Positions 21,615-32,375 of a DNA stretch of 64,000 bases are shown piece after piece; the first letter of the stretch is position 1, and every line of letters begins with the position of its first letter. Origin of the DNA: Artocarpus heterophyllus. Its lineage: Eukaryota; Streptophyta; Magnoliopsida; Rosales; Moraceae. The notes beneath the pieces are model-generated. The model was not told the origin of the DNA. It was given only the letters and a program-made list of their open reading frames with translations, and did not search any database. The DNA lies in NCBI GenBank assembly GCA_025403435.1, contig CM046341.1, positions 10,935,219 to 10,999,218 of the forward strand. The letters are read 5' to 3'. Made by a program: the position numbers and the translations under genes.

Positions 21615-24248
21615 TCACGCCTCTTGGAGAAGTCCAACTGAAGTTGCGCACAACTTCAGTTTCTCGATCGGATCCATCTTGGCGAGCATATCTCTGGATC
21701 CTTTTACCACCCACCTTGCCTTATACCGTTTGCTGCCAGCACTTTTATTTTTTACCCGGTATACCCTTTTGTTGTGCAAGGACTTTTTACCCTGTGGTAA
21801 CTTTGCCAGTTGCCATGTCCGATCCAACTCGTCCCTCATGGCTAACTCCCACTTGACCGAATCTTCAGCCTTCATGGCTTCATCATAGCTCTCTGGCTTA
21901 CCTCTGTCGGTCAACAAGATATAATGCAGAGTTGGGGAGTATCTCTGCGGTGGTCTGATTGTCCTGCTAGACCTCCTGACTGGTGTGGCAGGAGTCCTCT
22001 GGTTTCCTTCTGGAGCTATGTTTTCCTGGTCTTCAACCTCTGGATTTTGCACCTCCACTTCAGGCAGATCCTTCAATGGAATCACCTCAGGCTTCTTATC
22101 TTCAGAACCTGAACCCCTGGAGTCCGTGCTGTCTCTGTCCTTGTACAGAACACCTTCGTTGAAGATCACATCCTTGCTCCTGATAATCTTCCGAATTTGG
22201 TCATCCCAGAGACGATAACCAAACTCAAGTCCGCCATAGCCAACCAGAAAACACTTCTTTGACTTGGCATCCAGTTTACTTCTAGCAGCAGAATCAATGT
22301 GTGCATAGGAAACACAACCAAACACTCTTAAGTAAGAGAAATCAACTTGTTTATGGCTCCAGACTTCTTTTGGTAGCTTGAACTTCAGCGGTGTGGATGG
22401 ACTTCTGTTGATCAGATGAGCGGCTGTGTTAATTGCCTCAGCCCAAAACATCTTTGGTAGCCCCGCATGCAACCTCATGCTTCTAGCACGCTCGTTTAAA
22501 GTCCTGTTCATCCTCTCAGCTACCCCATTCTGTTGTGGTTTCCCTGGGATGGTCTTCCTCATCTTTATCCCATTCTCAGCACAGTACCGCCTGAAATCTT
22601 CATCTAAGTACTCTCCCCCATTGTCAGACTGCAAGCACTTTACCTTCAAATCTGTCTCGTTCTCCACCATGGCTTTCCATCTCTTGAAAGCATCAAAGAC
22701 ATTAGATTTATTTTTTAGAAAGTAAACCCATACCTTCTTGCTTGAGTCATCTATAAACGTCACATAATAGTTAGCGCCACCAAGGGAATTCACTGACGCA
22801 GGCCCCCATACATCAGTGTGAACTAACTCCAATTTCCTGGACTTAGGCTCTCTACCAATCTTTGAGAAACTCACTCTTTTTCGTTTACCAAAGATGCAGG
22901 CTTCACACAAACTGTGATCAACAGTTTTCAAACCCGGCAGTTTTCCTTTGCAGTGAAGCACCTTCATACCCTTTTCACTCATGTGACCAAGCCTATAATG
23001 CCATAGCTCGGTATTGGCAGCAAAATCAGCAACTGCTAGGGTATCTCTGCAACTTGAGTTCATGTAGAGAATTCCAGCCTTGCGTCCCCGAGCAATAACC
23101 ATCGCTCCTTTAGTGACTTTCCAACCTCCACAATTGAAGGTCACTTTATGTCCTTCATCATCCAATTGCCCCACCGAAATCAAGTTGCGCATCATTTTGG
23201 GAACATGTCTCACCTTATGAATCTTCCACACAGACCCATTAGGCATTTTTAAACTGACATCTCCAATACCAACAATATCTAAAGGTTCTCCATCAGCAAG
23301 ATAAACCTTACCATGATTTCCAGCAACGTAATTCTCCAGGACATGACGGTGTGCAGTGGTGTGGAATGATGCTCCTGAGTCTATCACCCACGAATCAAAA
23401 GAACTGTCAACTGACAAGATTAAGGCATCCTGTTGCTCTTCAGTGGCGGCTTTGGCTGCGTCATTAGTCTTGTCTTCGTTCTTCCTTGGAGCCCTGTAGT
23501 TCTTCTTCAAGTGGCCAGTCTTCCCACAATTCCAACACTCCATGGTTCTGCCATTCCTTGACTTGCTTCTCCCACTCCTCGACTTGCCTCTCCTGCCATT
23601 ATCCCTGTTGGATTGCCTGTCAAGTTTCCTGCCCCTATTATCAACATTAAGGGCCGAGTTCGATGAAGAGGCTTCTCCTGAGTCCTTCTTGCGAACTTCT
23701 TCCGCCAGAATAGAATTTCTAACATCAACAAACTTTAATTTGGCATTCCCAAGCGAATTTGTAATGGCCACCCTCATGGGTTCCCAACTGTTTGGTAACG
23801 AGGCCAAGAGGATGAGGGCATTGATCTCATCATTGAATTTAATCTCTACCGAGACCAATTGGTTCAGGACGGTGTTGAAACTGTTCAGGTGCTCTACCAC
23901 CGAGGCACCTTCAGGCATCTTTAAATTAAAGAGCTTCTTCATGAGATGTACCTTGTTATTGGCTGAGGGCTTCTCATCCATCTCTGACAGAGCCTTCATC
24001 ATCCCTGCTGTAGTAGTCTCCTTTGCAACGTTGTGGGCAACGTTCTTTGACAAGGTCAAACGGATCACACCGAGCACCTGTCTATCAAGGAGATTCCACT
24101 CCTCATCCTTCATGCCTTCGGGCTTATTACCCAAGGGCAAGTGCAGTTTCCTGCTGTATAGGTAGTCCTCTACTTGCATCCTCCAATAGGAAAAATCTGA
24201 ACCATCGAATTTGGTGATACCGGCTGTCATACCTTCTTCTCCAGTCAT
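21615..24248 (-). CDS. Copia gag-protease-integrase polyprotein fused to the pol C-terminus, RT and RNase H deleted
   Basis: One uninterrupted 877-residue frame. Gag occupies about 1-235 (ITKFDGSDFSYWRMQVEDYL near the start). A zinc knuckle lies at 238-251 with C238, C241 and H246, but the last Cys is Tyr251. The aspartic protease motif VIDSGASFHTT has its Asp at 290. The GAG-pre-integrase segment follows (LWHYRLGHMSEKGM, then CEACIFGKRKR). The integrase core has D479 (HTDVWGP), D542 (QSDNGGEY) and E578 (VAERMNRTL), a D,D-35-E spacing. After SSRTIRPPQRYSP the RT domain begins (WELAMRDEL, GSKRYKARWVVKG), then at about residue 850 (near 21697) it jumps to DMLAKMDPIEKLKLC, the extreme end of a normal copia pol. 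Roughly 450 residues, including the YVDD region and RNase H, are absent. It cannot copy itself; Gag and integrase might still be made. Start is the first ATG, 18 nt downstream of the PBS. Confidence 0.9.
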   Translation of the reverse strand: MTGEEGMTAGITKFDGSDFSYWRMQVEDYLYSRKLHLPLGNKPEGMKDEEWNLLDRQVLGVIRLTLSKNVAHNVAKETTTAGMMKALSEMDEKPSANNKVHLMKKLFNLKMPEGASVVEHLNSFNTVLNQLVSVEIKFNDEINALILLASLPNSWEPMRVAITNSLGNAKLKFVDVRNSILAEEVRKKDSGEASSSNSALNVDNRGRKLDRQSNRDNGRRGKSRSGRSKSRNGRTMECWNCGKTGHLKKNYRAPRKNEDKTNDAAKAATEEQQDALILSVDSSFDSWVIDSGASFHTTAHRHVLENYVAGNHGKVYLADGEPLDIVGIGDVSLKMPNGSVWKIHKVRHVPKMMRNLISVGQLDDEGHKVTFNCGGWKVTKGAMVIARGRKAGILYMNSSCRDTLAVADFAANTELWHYRLGHMSEKGMKVLHCKGKLPGLKTVDHSLCEACIFGKRKRVSFSKIGREPKSRKLELVHTDVWGPASVNSLGGANYYVTFIDDSSKKVWVYFLKNKSNVFDAFKRWKAMVENETDLKVKCLQSDNGGEYLDEDFRRYCAENGIKMRKTIPGKPQQNGVAERMNRTLNERARSMRLHAGLPKMFWAEAINTAAHLINRSPSTPLKFKLPKEVWSHKQVDFSYLRVFGCVSYAHIDSAARSKLDAKSKKCFLVGYGGLEFGYRLWDDQIRKIIRSKDVIFNEGVLYKDRDSTDSRGSGSEDKKPEVIPLKDLPEVEVQNPEVEDQENIAPEGNQRTPATPVRRSSRTIRPPQRYSPTLHYILLTDRGKPESYDEAMKAEDSVKWELAMRDELDRTWQLAKLPQGKKSLHNKRVYRVKNKSAGSKRYKARWVVKGSRDMLAKMDPIEKLKLCATSVGLLQEA

Positions 24249-24268
24249 CTTTCTTGATCAAAACCTCC

Positions 24269-24280
24269 GCTCTGATACCA
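24269..24280 (-). promoter_or_regulatory. tRNA primer-binding site
   Basis: Minus strand TGGTATCAGAGC, the complement of the 3' end of initiator tRNA-Met, two bases from the end of the 5' LTR. This is the standard copia primer site and confirms orientation. Confidence 0.9.
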
Positions 24281-24282
24281 GT

Positions 24283-25064
24283 TGTTGGGGAATTAGGCGA
24301 CTCCTAATTCCAAGGATCGCAAGAACGAACAATTGCAGAAAATAAATAGGAGAAAAGAAGAAAAAGAGACACCAAATTTTATACAGGTTCGTCCAAAATT
24401 GAGACTACGTCCTGTTTCTACCGCTTGCAGATTCCACTATGATGAAGGAGATTACAGATTACAAGAGCAGTTTCTCACACACTCACAAATTGTGCTTACC
24501 AAAACTCTCTTCTATCTAACACCCAATGAGAATTTTTTCTCTCTCAAGGATGGAGCTCTCAAGAATTTTGCCTCTCACAAAATTATGCCACTCACAATTT
24601 TCACACACACAACCCTAGCCACCTTGTGTCTATTTATAATCAAAAGAGGAGAAAAATAGCAACTAATGGGAAACCCTAGTGGTTTCCCGTTTTTAGGGCC
24701 TTTGAATCCGACTCTGACTCAAAAACATCGCGCAGCACAGCGCGTCAGCGCCGCGGCGCTCGAAATGAGCGCTGCGGCGCTCCCCTGCGGCGCCTAGGCG
24801 CAATTCACCTGGCGCCTAGGCGCCATCCTCTTTGAGCCTAGGCGTAAAGCCCTTGGCGCCTAGGCGCTTGCCACATAGTGCCTAGGCGTAATCCACCTGG
24901 CGCCTAGGCGCTCTCCTCATGGCGTCTAGGCCCCCTCATCCCAGCGCCGCGGCGCTCTTCCGCCAGAGCCGCGGCGCTTGCTCCCTGCCTTCGAGGACGC
25001 GATTTTCTCTCTTTTCCTTCCTTTTGCTGAGTTGTCTACTTGATTTGGCTCCACATCTGCAACA
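24283..25064 (-). repeat. 5' LTR of the RT-less copia element
   Basis: 782 bp. It carries the TATA-like ATTATAAATA on the minus strand at 24631-24640, about 430 bp into the LTR in transcription direction, and a palindrome array at 24748-24980 that would lie in U3 upstream of the TATA box. Confidence 0.95.
24630..24640 (-). promoter_or_regulatory. Putative LTR TATA box
   Basis: ATTATAAATAG on the minus strand, conserved as TTATAAATAG in the other LTR at 21131-21140. It is the expected promoter element of this retrotransposon. Confidence 0.55.
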
Positions 25065-25069
25065 TATCT
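25065..25069. repeat. Target-site duplication TATCT, right copy
   Basis: Matches 20777-20781 exactly. Confidence 0.9.
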
Positions 25070-25245
25070 TTCATGCTAAATTCTCAAACTTTTTATGTAT
25101 AAAACAAATAAGCATGAATGTAAAGGGGGAGTAGTACCATGGCATGGGCGTTTGGTTTTTTAGTTACATATATTTCTTGAATTTGTTGGCCAAAATTTCC
25201 GACAAAACACGTTAACTCGTAAACCTTAACACACACATATATATA
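25070..25245 (+). mobile_element. Rearranged fragment related to the Sirevirus-like remnant
   Basis: 25118-25190 (AAAGGGGGAGTAGTACCATGG, then TACATATATTTCTTGAATTTG) matches 19510-19580 in inverted orientation. The next bases (ACAAAACACGTTAACTCGTAAACC) match the LTR end at 19425-19450 in direct orientation. The mixture suggests a rearranged second copy rather than a simple right half of the interrupted element. Confidence 0.5.
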
Positions 25246-25405
25246 TAAATTAATAAGGTGTTTAGCAACCTCGTGAGTTTAAACTCAAAAATATAAAACT
25301 TTCACATATTATAATATAAAATAAAAAAATATATTATAATTTAAAACTCTCATATGTACAATTTTTTGGTTAAATTCATGAGTTCAAATCAAAATTATCA
25401 GAAAA
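25246..25405. repeat. Dispersed CTCTCATATG repeat copy
   Basis: Bounded by GGTGTTTAGCAACCTCGTGAGTT and CATGAGTTCAAATC. The interior has TAAAACTTTCACATATTATA and TAAAACTCTCATATGTACA, diverged versions of the repeat that recurs throughout the window. Confidence 0.5.
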
Positions 25406-25683
25406 CTTCCCTAGCTGGTCATATTTTTAAGGTCACTATATTTTAACGTCTAAGAGCCATCATTACAAGGCAGGTAAATAAGGAAATTTGTGAATAATTG
25501 GTTCTTCCACATGGTAATAATAAAAAGCCAAGCGTATACATCATTCACATGTAACATTTTCTCTGCCACGGGAATCGATTTGCATAGTTGTCTTGTAATC
25601 CAAGTACTTCAGTAGAATTGGTTTTTTCAGCAAGAGAAATGATGCACTTCACGAATCTTTTGCAACGGAAAATCACTAGATAA

Positions 25684-25806
25684 TATATGTGTGTGTGTGT
25701 GTGTATATATATATTCAGAGTGTACAAGTTCAAGTCCAAACCCGAATAAATTTTAAGAAACTCTACCTCTATATTCAAAATAATAATAATAATAATAATA
25801 ATAATG
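25684..25806. repeat. Microsatellites (TG)n-(TA)n and (AAT)n
   Basis: 25684-25715 is a TG run passing into a TA run. 25779-25806 is an AAT run of about nine units. Confidence 0.9.
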
Positions 25807-25904
25807 TGATTTGATGAAGATAATGCCTTCAAAAAAAAATCCGTGATGTTAATAATTTTCCTTTTAGTATTTCCTATTTTCCTATTTTCGAGTTTAGTTA
25901 ATGT

Positions 25905-26125
25905 GAGTGTGTTTGGCAACTTTTAGTTTCAATTGTTACAATGTAAAGCTTTCACATACTATAATATTTTGGTTCTAACGTAGAGTTTGTTTAGAAAATA
26001 CGTTAGAAAAATAAGTTCTAATTGCTACAGTAAAAGTTTTCACATGCTATAGTAAAAAGCAAAAATTTATTATAGTGTAAAGCTCTTAAATGTTACAATA
26101 TTTAAGTTCTAACTCAAAAGTTTGT
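25905..26125. repeat. Dispersed CTCTCATATG repeat, two adjacent copies
   Basis: Starts GTGTGTTTGGCAACTTTTAG. Contains TGTAAAGCTTTCACATACTATA, TAAAAGTTTTCACATGCTATA and TGTAAAGCTCTTAAATGTTAC, i.e. one short and one longer copy of the family side by side. Confidence 0.55.
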
Positions 26126-29100
26126 TATTAGATTTTAATTATATTCCCAAAAGCTCTAATAATCACTCTTGCAAATTATGAAAGTATCCTTCTGACTTTT
26201 TACTTATTTATTGGAGCTAATGTCCATTGGAGTTATTAAAAGGACCGGTCATAATCTTTATGTGGGATAGATATACTGTACGTATAATTTTCATTGTTCT
26301 TGAAGATTGTCTTGTTTAGAGGGGTTATAGGTTGCGACAACTTTTTTTTCTTTTTTTAATTGCGACAACTAGTGAGACAACAAAATGAATTTATTCAGTA
26401 TAACAAGATCAATGTCTCTCCTAATTATATATATTTTTTAGAAGCAAACGAGAGTGGTATGGTCAATATTGTACAATGGGAAATGATTCTTTGTCAAAAT
26501 ATACATTATAGTTGTTCATAAATGTACATTCTTCGCCAGCTGTCTCCATCCCACACATCAATTTCCAAGCCCATCACTAGTTCTTTCACAAAAAGAAAGC
26601 AAAATGGAAACAGAAAATTTGATATGAAAAAGATTTGTCTTTATGGCAATGATAATCTTCCTTTGCAAGACAGAAAATTTATCCTTCTTTATTTATTTAT
26701 TTATTTATTTTGCTAATCGTCTTTCACAAAGATGACCCTTCTTATGCTGCAATTTTTTTTTTTTTTTTTAATTTTCAATGCAATGCCAACTTGTTTGAGC
26801 TAATCGTGGGTTTTTCTCTAATTAATATTAAGGTGCAGCTACCAAACTGTAAACAAAAAATATAAAAAAATAACAGAATTGAAAAGAAAAAAGAAATGAA
26901 GTAAGAAAACTATAAAAGCATCATTTTTTTTATATATTTACTTGTCTATTTAATAATGTAATAAAAACAATCCCGTCCTCTTTTTAGTATCTATCAAACT
27001 TATGGATGGTATTCTTATCAATGCAACTACTAAACAAAACATCGTTTTACAAAATTAACTAATCATTGATTAACATGTGAGGAATTGATATTTTCTTTCT
27101 TTATTTTTTATGTTATATCATGTGAGACTCATAAAACTTACTTAGCTAATTTTGTATTATTAAACAAACGAAAAAAAAAATCAGTTCTTACCTTCTATTT
27201 TCCTTTATGCAAAGCAACACACCCTAATTGCAATAATAGAGCTTTCTAATATTGTAAAAAAAATGTTTGGTAAATTAATTTTAATCAAAATTTTTAATTG
27301 TTATAGAAAATTTTCACATGCTACATAATCAAAAAAAATAAATTATAATATAAATTTTTTATATTTATAGATTTTAATTTAAAAATTTTAATTTTAACTA
27401 TACTTTTTAAACGTTGTATATGTGGCGTTTTTTGTGGCGTAGGTGTGCTTCAAGAAGAAGTACAATTTTGTCCCATAATTCATGTGTTTTTCGTTCATTG
27501 ATAAGGTGACATGTAACCTCTAAAATTAAAAATCGAGGTAAAAGTACCACAATTGATGAGAAAGGTAAATGTTGGAGTGGCTTTTACTGCGTGTCTCTCT
27601 CAAATGCACTTCTTTTAAAGACATGGTGATGGTCATTTTCATCTACATTTTTTTTTTCTTTTACCATTACAAATTTCTTTTCAAACTTAAATTAAATTAA
27701 AATTTTGTTTTGATAAAAATTTATTCAAGATTTATCTTTTTTCAACTCAAAAAGAATTCAAAATTGAAGGTCTAAGTTTTAAGACTGAAAAGGTTTTGGG
27801 AACTGCAATCAAAATAAACTATACTTTAGTTTTGGGACAGAAAATGCAAGTAAACTATATATTAGTTTAAAACTATGTATTATTGATAGTACAAAGGTCG
27901 TGTTTGATTTATTGGTTCAGTCGGTATGAACTCATGTACCTAATTCAATCTAATGTTTGATTATGCATTTTAAAAGGTAGTTTTTAATTTGATGTAATGT
28001 TTAACTGGCCAAAATTGAAAATTTTAGAACCGCCCTGTTTGGTTATGCATTTTAAAGGGTAGGTTTGAACTTGATGTAATGTTTAACTAGCCAAAGTAAA
28101 AAAAAAATTAGTAACTCTCAGCCTCCTCCTTCCCTATTTAATTTTATTTGGTTTGAACCTAATTGTTATTGTAAAACCATATCCCTAGTTTCAATTTCCT
28201 GGCAACTCTCAATGCTTTTAACACTAGCCAAAGAATTAAAACTTATTTCATATAGTTCAAACTTTACGCCTCCAAATACCAGCTCGGTTTGCAGTTTAAA
28301 ACATCTCAATTTTAAAAGCCAATAGTTCAAACATAAAAAGTTTAAAACTGTACAATTCAAACCCGTGAACCAACATGGTTAAAGTATTGCACAAAATTTA
28401 GATGATATTTAAATATTTTTCTTTGAAAATTATTGTTCTTATCTGCTACCGCTAAATTCAACATACTATAGTGTTGTCGTATCCAAGACGACATGATTCG
28501 CCATCAATTGTCAAAAATTAGCCTATTGGTAGATCATAAAAACATGAGCTATTAAAGAATTTTTCTAGATAATATTAGTCTAACCTATGGCAGGGCAATG
28601 TTACTAGTAGGTAATTTTTTTATTCATTTGATTAAATTTTAGATGGCCGATTTGTGAGTCGTTATTTTAAAAATAGTGCACCATATAAAAGTGCTCTACT
28701 AACCTTAAAACCCTTGCAACGTACATTACTATAGAAATTTTCTTAACCATTTCATAAATTAATGGTTTTTTCTATAATGATGTGACTTTTCATGAACTCT
28801 TCATGCTCTTATCTATAGTTGTGTTGTTATTTGTTAAGAAACTTGCCATTGATTAGTTAATGGAACACAACATGTGAAACACTTTCTATCTTTTTCAAAC
28901 TAGAGTAGACCATCCCAGTTCAATTTTTCATTATAGCTAACTGGGTATTAGGACATCCATAAAACATTTTTTTAGGGTTAATTCTTAATTTGGCCTTTGA
29001 GAAAAAGGGATTGTTTTATTTTATCCTTTGCAATTTAAAATAACGCAAAACTACCCCTGAATTTATTATAAGTTGCAATTTGATACTCTCATCAATAAAA

Positions 29101-29398
29101 CACGACTTTTTTAAAGACTTAAATCGCACATAAGTCACATAAGTAGTTGATAATCGGAAATATAATAGGGTGATGACAATTTGAGAGTTGCGAGTAAGGA
29201 AAACATGGAAGTTAGGATTAGAGCGAGAAAAGTTTTGCAATCATTTTTTAACAAAAAATTCAAAGTTCTAAAACTTGTTTTGTTTAGATTTACTATTTCT
29301 ACTTTGTCAAGTAATCACATAACCGACACGTGCTCAAAACTGTCAAAAATTGACTGTGAATAATGAAAATATCAAAGATAATTTCCTAAAAAAGATTA
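26126..29398. other. Intergenic, AT-rich, no gene seen
   Basis: Only low-complexity and repeat sequence: a TTTA run at 26690-26709, a decayed dispersed repeat at 27265-27390, and an 82-bp-period duplication at 27955-28096 (GTTTGATTATGCATTTTAAA against GTTTGGTTATGCATTTTAAA). The short open frames have no recognisable domain. Confidence 0.45.
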
Positions 29399-29509
29399 AG
29401 AGCCCGTTTGTTTCGTGGTTCGAATTACGGTTAGAATCATTTTGCTACAGTATTTTCTCTCACAAAAATTTAAATCTTCATTCAAATACTCTAACAAATC
29501 GGGCTCTAA
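29399..29509 (-). mobile_element. Small MITE, AGAGCCCGTTTG family, inverted copy
   Basis: Starts AGAGCCCGTTTGTTTCGTGG and ends AACAAATCGGGCTCT. The interior TGCTACAGTATTTTCTCTC is the reverse complement of the copy at 11889-11994. Confidence 0.6.
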
Positions 29510-32159
29510 ATTAGAAAAGTGTAACTCCAGTACCATGAGTGACGCCCAATCACTTGGGCTTTTATAACATGATTGAAGAAACTGTTAAGAACTTGAATTA
29601 CATTTAAATAAAATTGTACAAAGTTAACAATGTATTAAATACCCCCTATACATCTAAAATTCCAAGTAGCAATTCTTCACATGCCTCCACAAAACATTAT
29701 GATAGTGATACATTAGACCTTTTTCTTTTAACAGAGAAAAAAAAGTTGAATATGATGAAGTGGGTGGAGACTTTACCAAAAGGAGGCTTGTTGTGTTGAA
29801 AACATGAGAAGGGCAAAGCACAAGGGAGGAGGGGACGGGGAAGGGCAAAAGACGGCAAAGGGTTTGCTTGGAGACCCAAAATGATGCCAAAGCTATAAAT
29901 GATATATCTTAATGCCTGCCTGCAGCTGTCTAAATCTAAATCCCATTATGGGGGGAATATACGTCTAACTTCTTTGTGGGGCCTGCTTCGAAGCACTTCC
30001 GTACATCATTGTTGGCCATTTTCCCCCTCCACGCGCCTCCTGAGATCTGCTGCATTCCACATGCTATAATGACGAAAACTTGGCAATTTTTAGTCTTGGT
30101 ATGGAGAAGGGTTAGTCCCATTTTCATTCTAACTACATGTCAAATTTAATTTTAGGTAATTTTTATGGTAGAGGAAGTAATTTTTTTTCCACTGATAGAG
30201 CATTAATGTTTTAAGCATCGGATAACTTTTTAAGGGTCTAATCTGCAACTGGAAGAAGTTCTGTATCGTGCACTGCAAGTTTTCAACGTCGACAGTCATT
30301 GATCAAAACATTAAAATTCTAACCCAATAGCTAAAATACCCTACTCTATTGGTGAACTAAAATTGTTTTCTCCGCCATAAAAATTCCCTTAATATTAGTT
30401 CTTGAGTTTTAAAAATTTTAAAAAGGGCTCTTGATTTATAACATTATTTTAATTAGTTATTTTATATATCAAACTATTAAAATCTCAACGAAAAAAGATA
30501 CGTTAGGGTCATATGTTGTCTAGTGGGAATTAATTTTGTAATTTTATACGCTAGAAAATGATTGTTAAGAAGAAAGCCACGTCCGTCAATATTTTAATAG
30601 TCATATGAACAAAAGACTATAAAATTATATTAGGAACTCATTATAGGACATTTTAAAGTCAAAGACCACATTGAGATTTGACCTCTAATTTGTCGACTTA
30701 AAACTTAAATTTAAGTTTAAGAAGAATTATTGAGAAAAATTTCCCAAAAAAATTGAAAACGTGACACGTGTCTCTCATAAAAGTAGAAAGAGATAATTTA
30801 ACAAGCTATTAAATAGCCGAACTTGATGATCAAGTTTGATGAAGACCAAATTCGATGGACAAGCTCTATGAACTCCTAAGGCGATACAACTGGAGGATTC
30901 TAACACACATATCGAGATCCAACAATTAGAGAGAAATCAAAGACCAAGATTGAGGTCGAGATCACAAGTTAACCTCGCTAGTCAATAATATGACATGCAT
31001 CAATAATTCTAAAACGTTCACAAGTGAATATTAAAGGATTTCCTTAACTAATATCAAAGAATGAAGTCTACAGACATGCCCAAAACCCTAAAAAAACTAT
31101 GTGTGCACCAATTGTAGTAGACGCAATGGATCTCTCTGATTGGTCACTTTGCTTTAAACATTTAATTTCATAATTGATCAATCCTTAACTTTCTTACTAA
31201 TATTCTGTTTTTTTTTTTCAAAATTATTTATTTGACTTGAGCATTAGAATGCCTTTTATAGGCAAACCCAAGCGTCTATTACAAAGTGAAATAGATGAGA
31301 GTGACCAAGCACATCAAAGCCAGTAAAGAAGCATTAATATTGAGAAACCTACCCAAACAAGAACTATTCCCCTCGACTTTGAGAAATATTTTAAATGGTT
31401 TAAATGCCGACCTTTGTTGCAAGATTTATTTTAAGACTTACATTGATAAATTTATAAATGAATTAGCTAGAATTCTACATCTAAAGATGGATCAACTTCT
31501 TAAAGATCAGTATTATTATGATATGAAATCTCATACAAGATGAATTGACTCATGAACGCCTTTAAACTGGAAGCATTTTTTTAAGAATTAAGACCAACAT
31601 CATCTTCACTCCTCTTAATTATTTTGAGTAATATAAATGACATTAGACAAACAAACTTAAATGTCTATATAAATCCTAGAATTCCACGTTAATAGGAGCA
31701 TAAATAGGCCCCATAAAGTTGTTCATGAGCACCCTTAGTGGTACAAAATTAAGGGACTAATAATCCATTTTAAAACACTAGTTTAGTCAAACTTATTTCA
31801 ATTTGAACCGATTTGCTACATTATTTTTTCTAACAAAATTTAATTCTGTTATTGGCAGTTTGAATCCACAATGCAAACGCACTATAAAATAATTAAATTA
31901 CCACCGGATAATATACCACCAACTAACACCCCCGTGACCTATATATGTCGTGCTTCATGCTCAGCAAAATCAACATCATTTAATACCCAATATTTGGTCC
32001 CATTATTTTTTTAAGTCAAAGTTGTTGATCATAGTTCTTTCAAGTCAAATTAATATCATTCTTGTATAGAATTATAATCAGAATCAACATTATTTGATGG
32101 ATTAGTTACACATGTTCACTCTAAACTTATCGATGCTTAATACCTTAAATTTAACCTTT
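29510..32159. other. Intergenic, no gene seen
   Basis: No domain-bearing frame on either strand. 30760-31300 has a somewhat less AT-biased composition and may be decayed transposon sequence, but nothing specific was recognised. Confidence 0.4.
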
Positions 32160-32375
32160 TGTTTGAGAGATAAGTTTAAACTCATAAGTTTAAATTGTGG
32201 AGTCGACAGTATAAAGTTCTTATACACTATAGTATAAAACAAAAGTATGGTAGAATATAAAGCACTCACATGCTAAAATATAAAACAAAAATATTCTATT
32301 GTGTAAAACTCTTACATGTTATAGTATTTGAACTTATTTTTTAAAATTTAAACCGTTTTGTCAAATATCTAATAA
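32160..32375. repeat. Dispersed CTCTCATATG repeat copy, long form
   Basis: Contains three successive versions of the motif: TATAAAGTTCTTATACACTATAGTA, TATAAAGCACTCACATGCTAAAATA and TGTAAAACTCTTACATGTTATAGTA (each written here with wobble against the other copies), enclosed by GTTTAAACTCATAAG and TTTAAACCG. Confidence 0.55.

Larger units (their letters stand above)
20782..25064 (-). mobile_element. Ty1/copia element lacking reverse transcriptase, complete ends and TSD
   Basis: LTRs of 774 bp (20782-21555) and 782 bp (24283-25064) both begin TGTTGGGGAATTAG and end CATCTGCAACA on the plus strand. A 5-bp target duplication TATCT is present at 20777-20781 and 25065-25069. The coding strand is minus: the 5' LTR is the right one, the PBS lies at 24269-24280, the PPT at 21556-21571. 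The internal region is only about 2.7 kb because RT and RNase H are missing. In the first 150 or so aligned LTR bases I count about four differences, so the insertion is fairly young. The structure is directly visible; the deletion is inferred from the truncated polyprotein. Confidence 0.95.

Noticed and set aside
31295..31543. 82-codon plus-strand frame
   Set aside because: No domain or family signature; surrounded by non-coding sequence.
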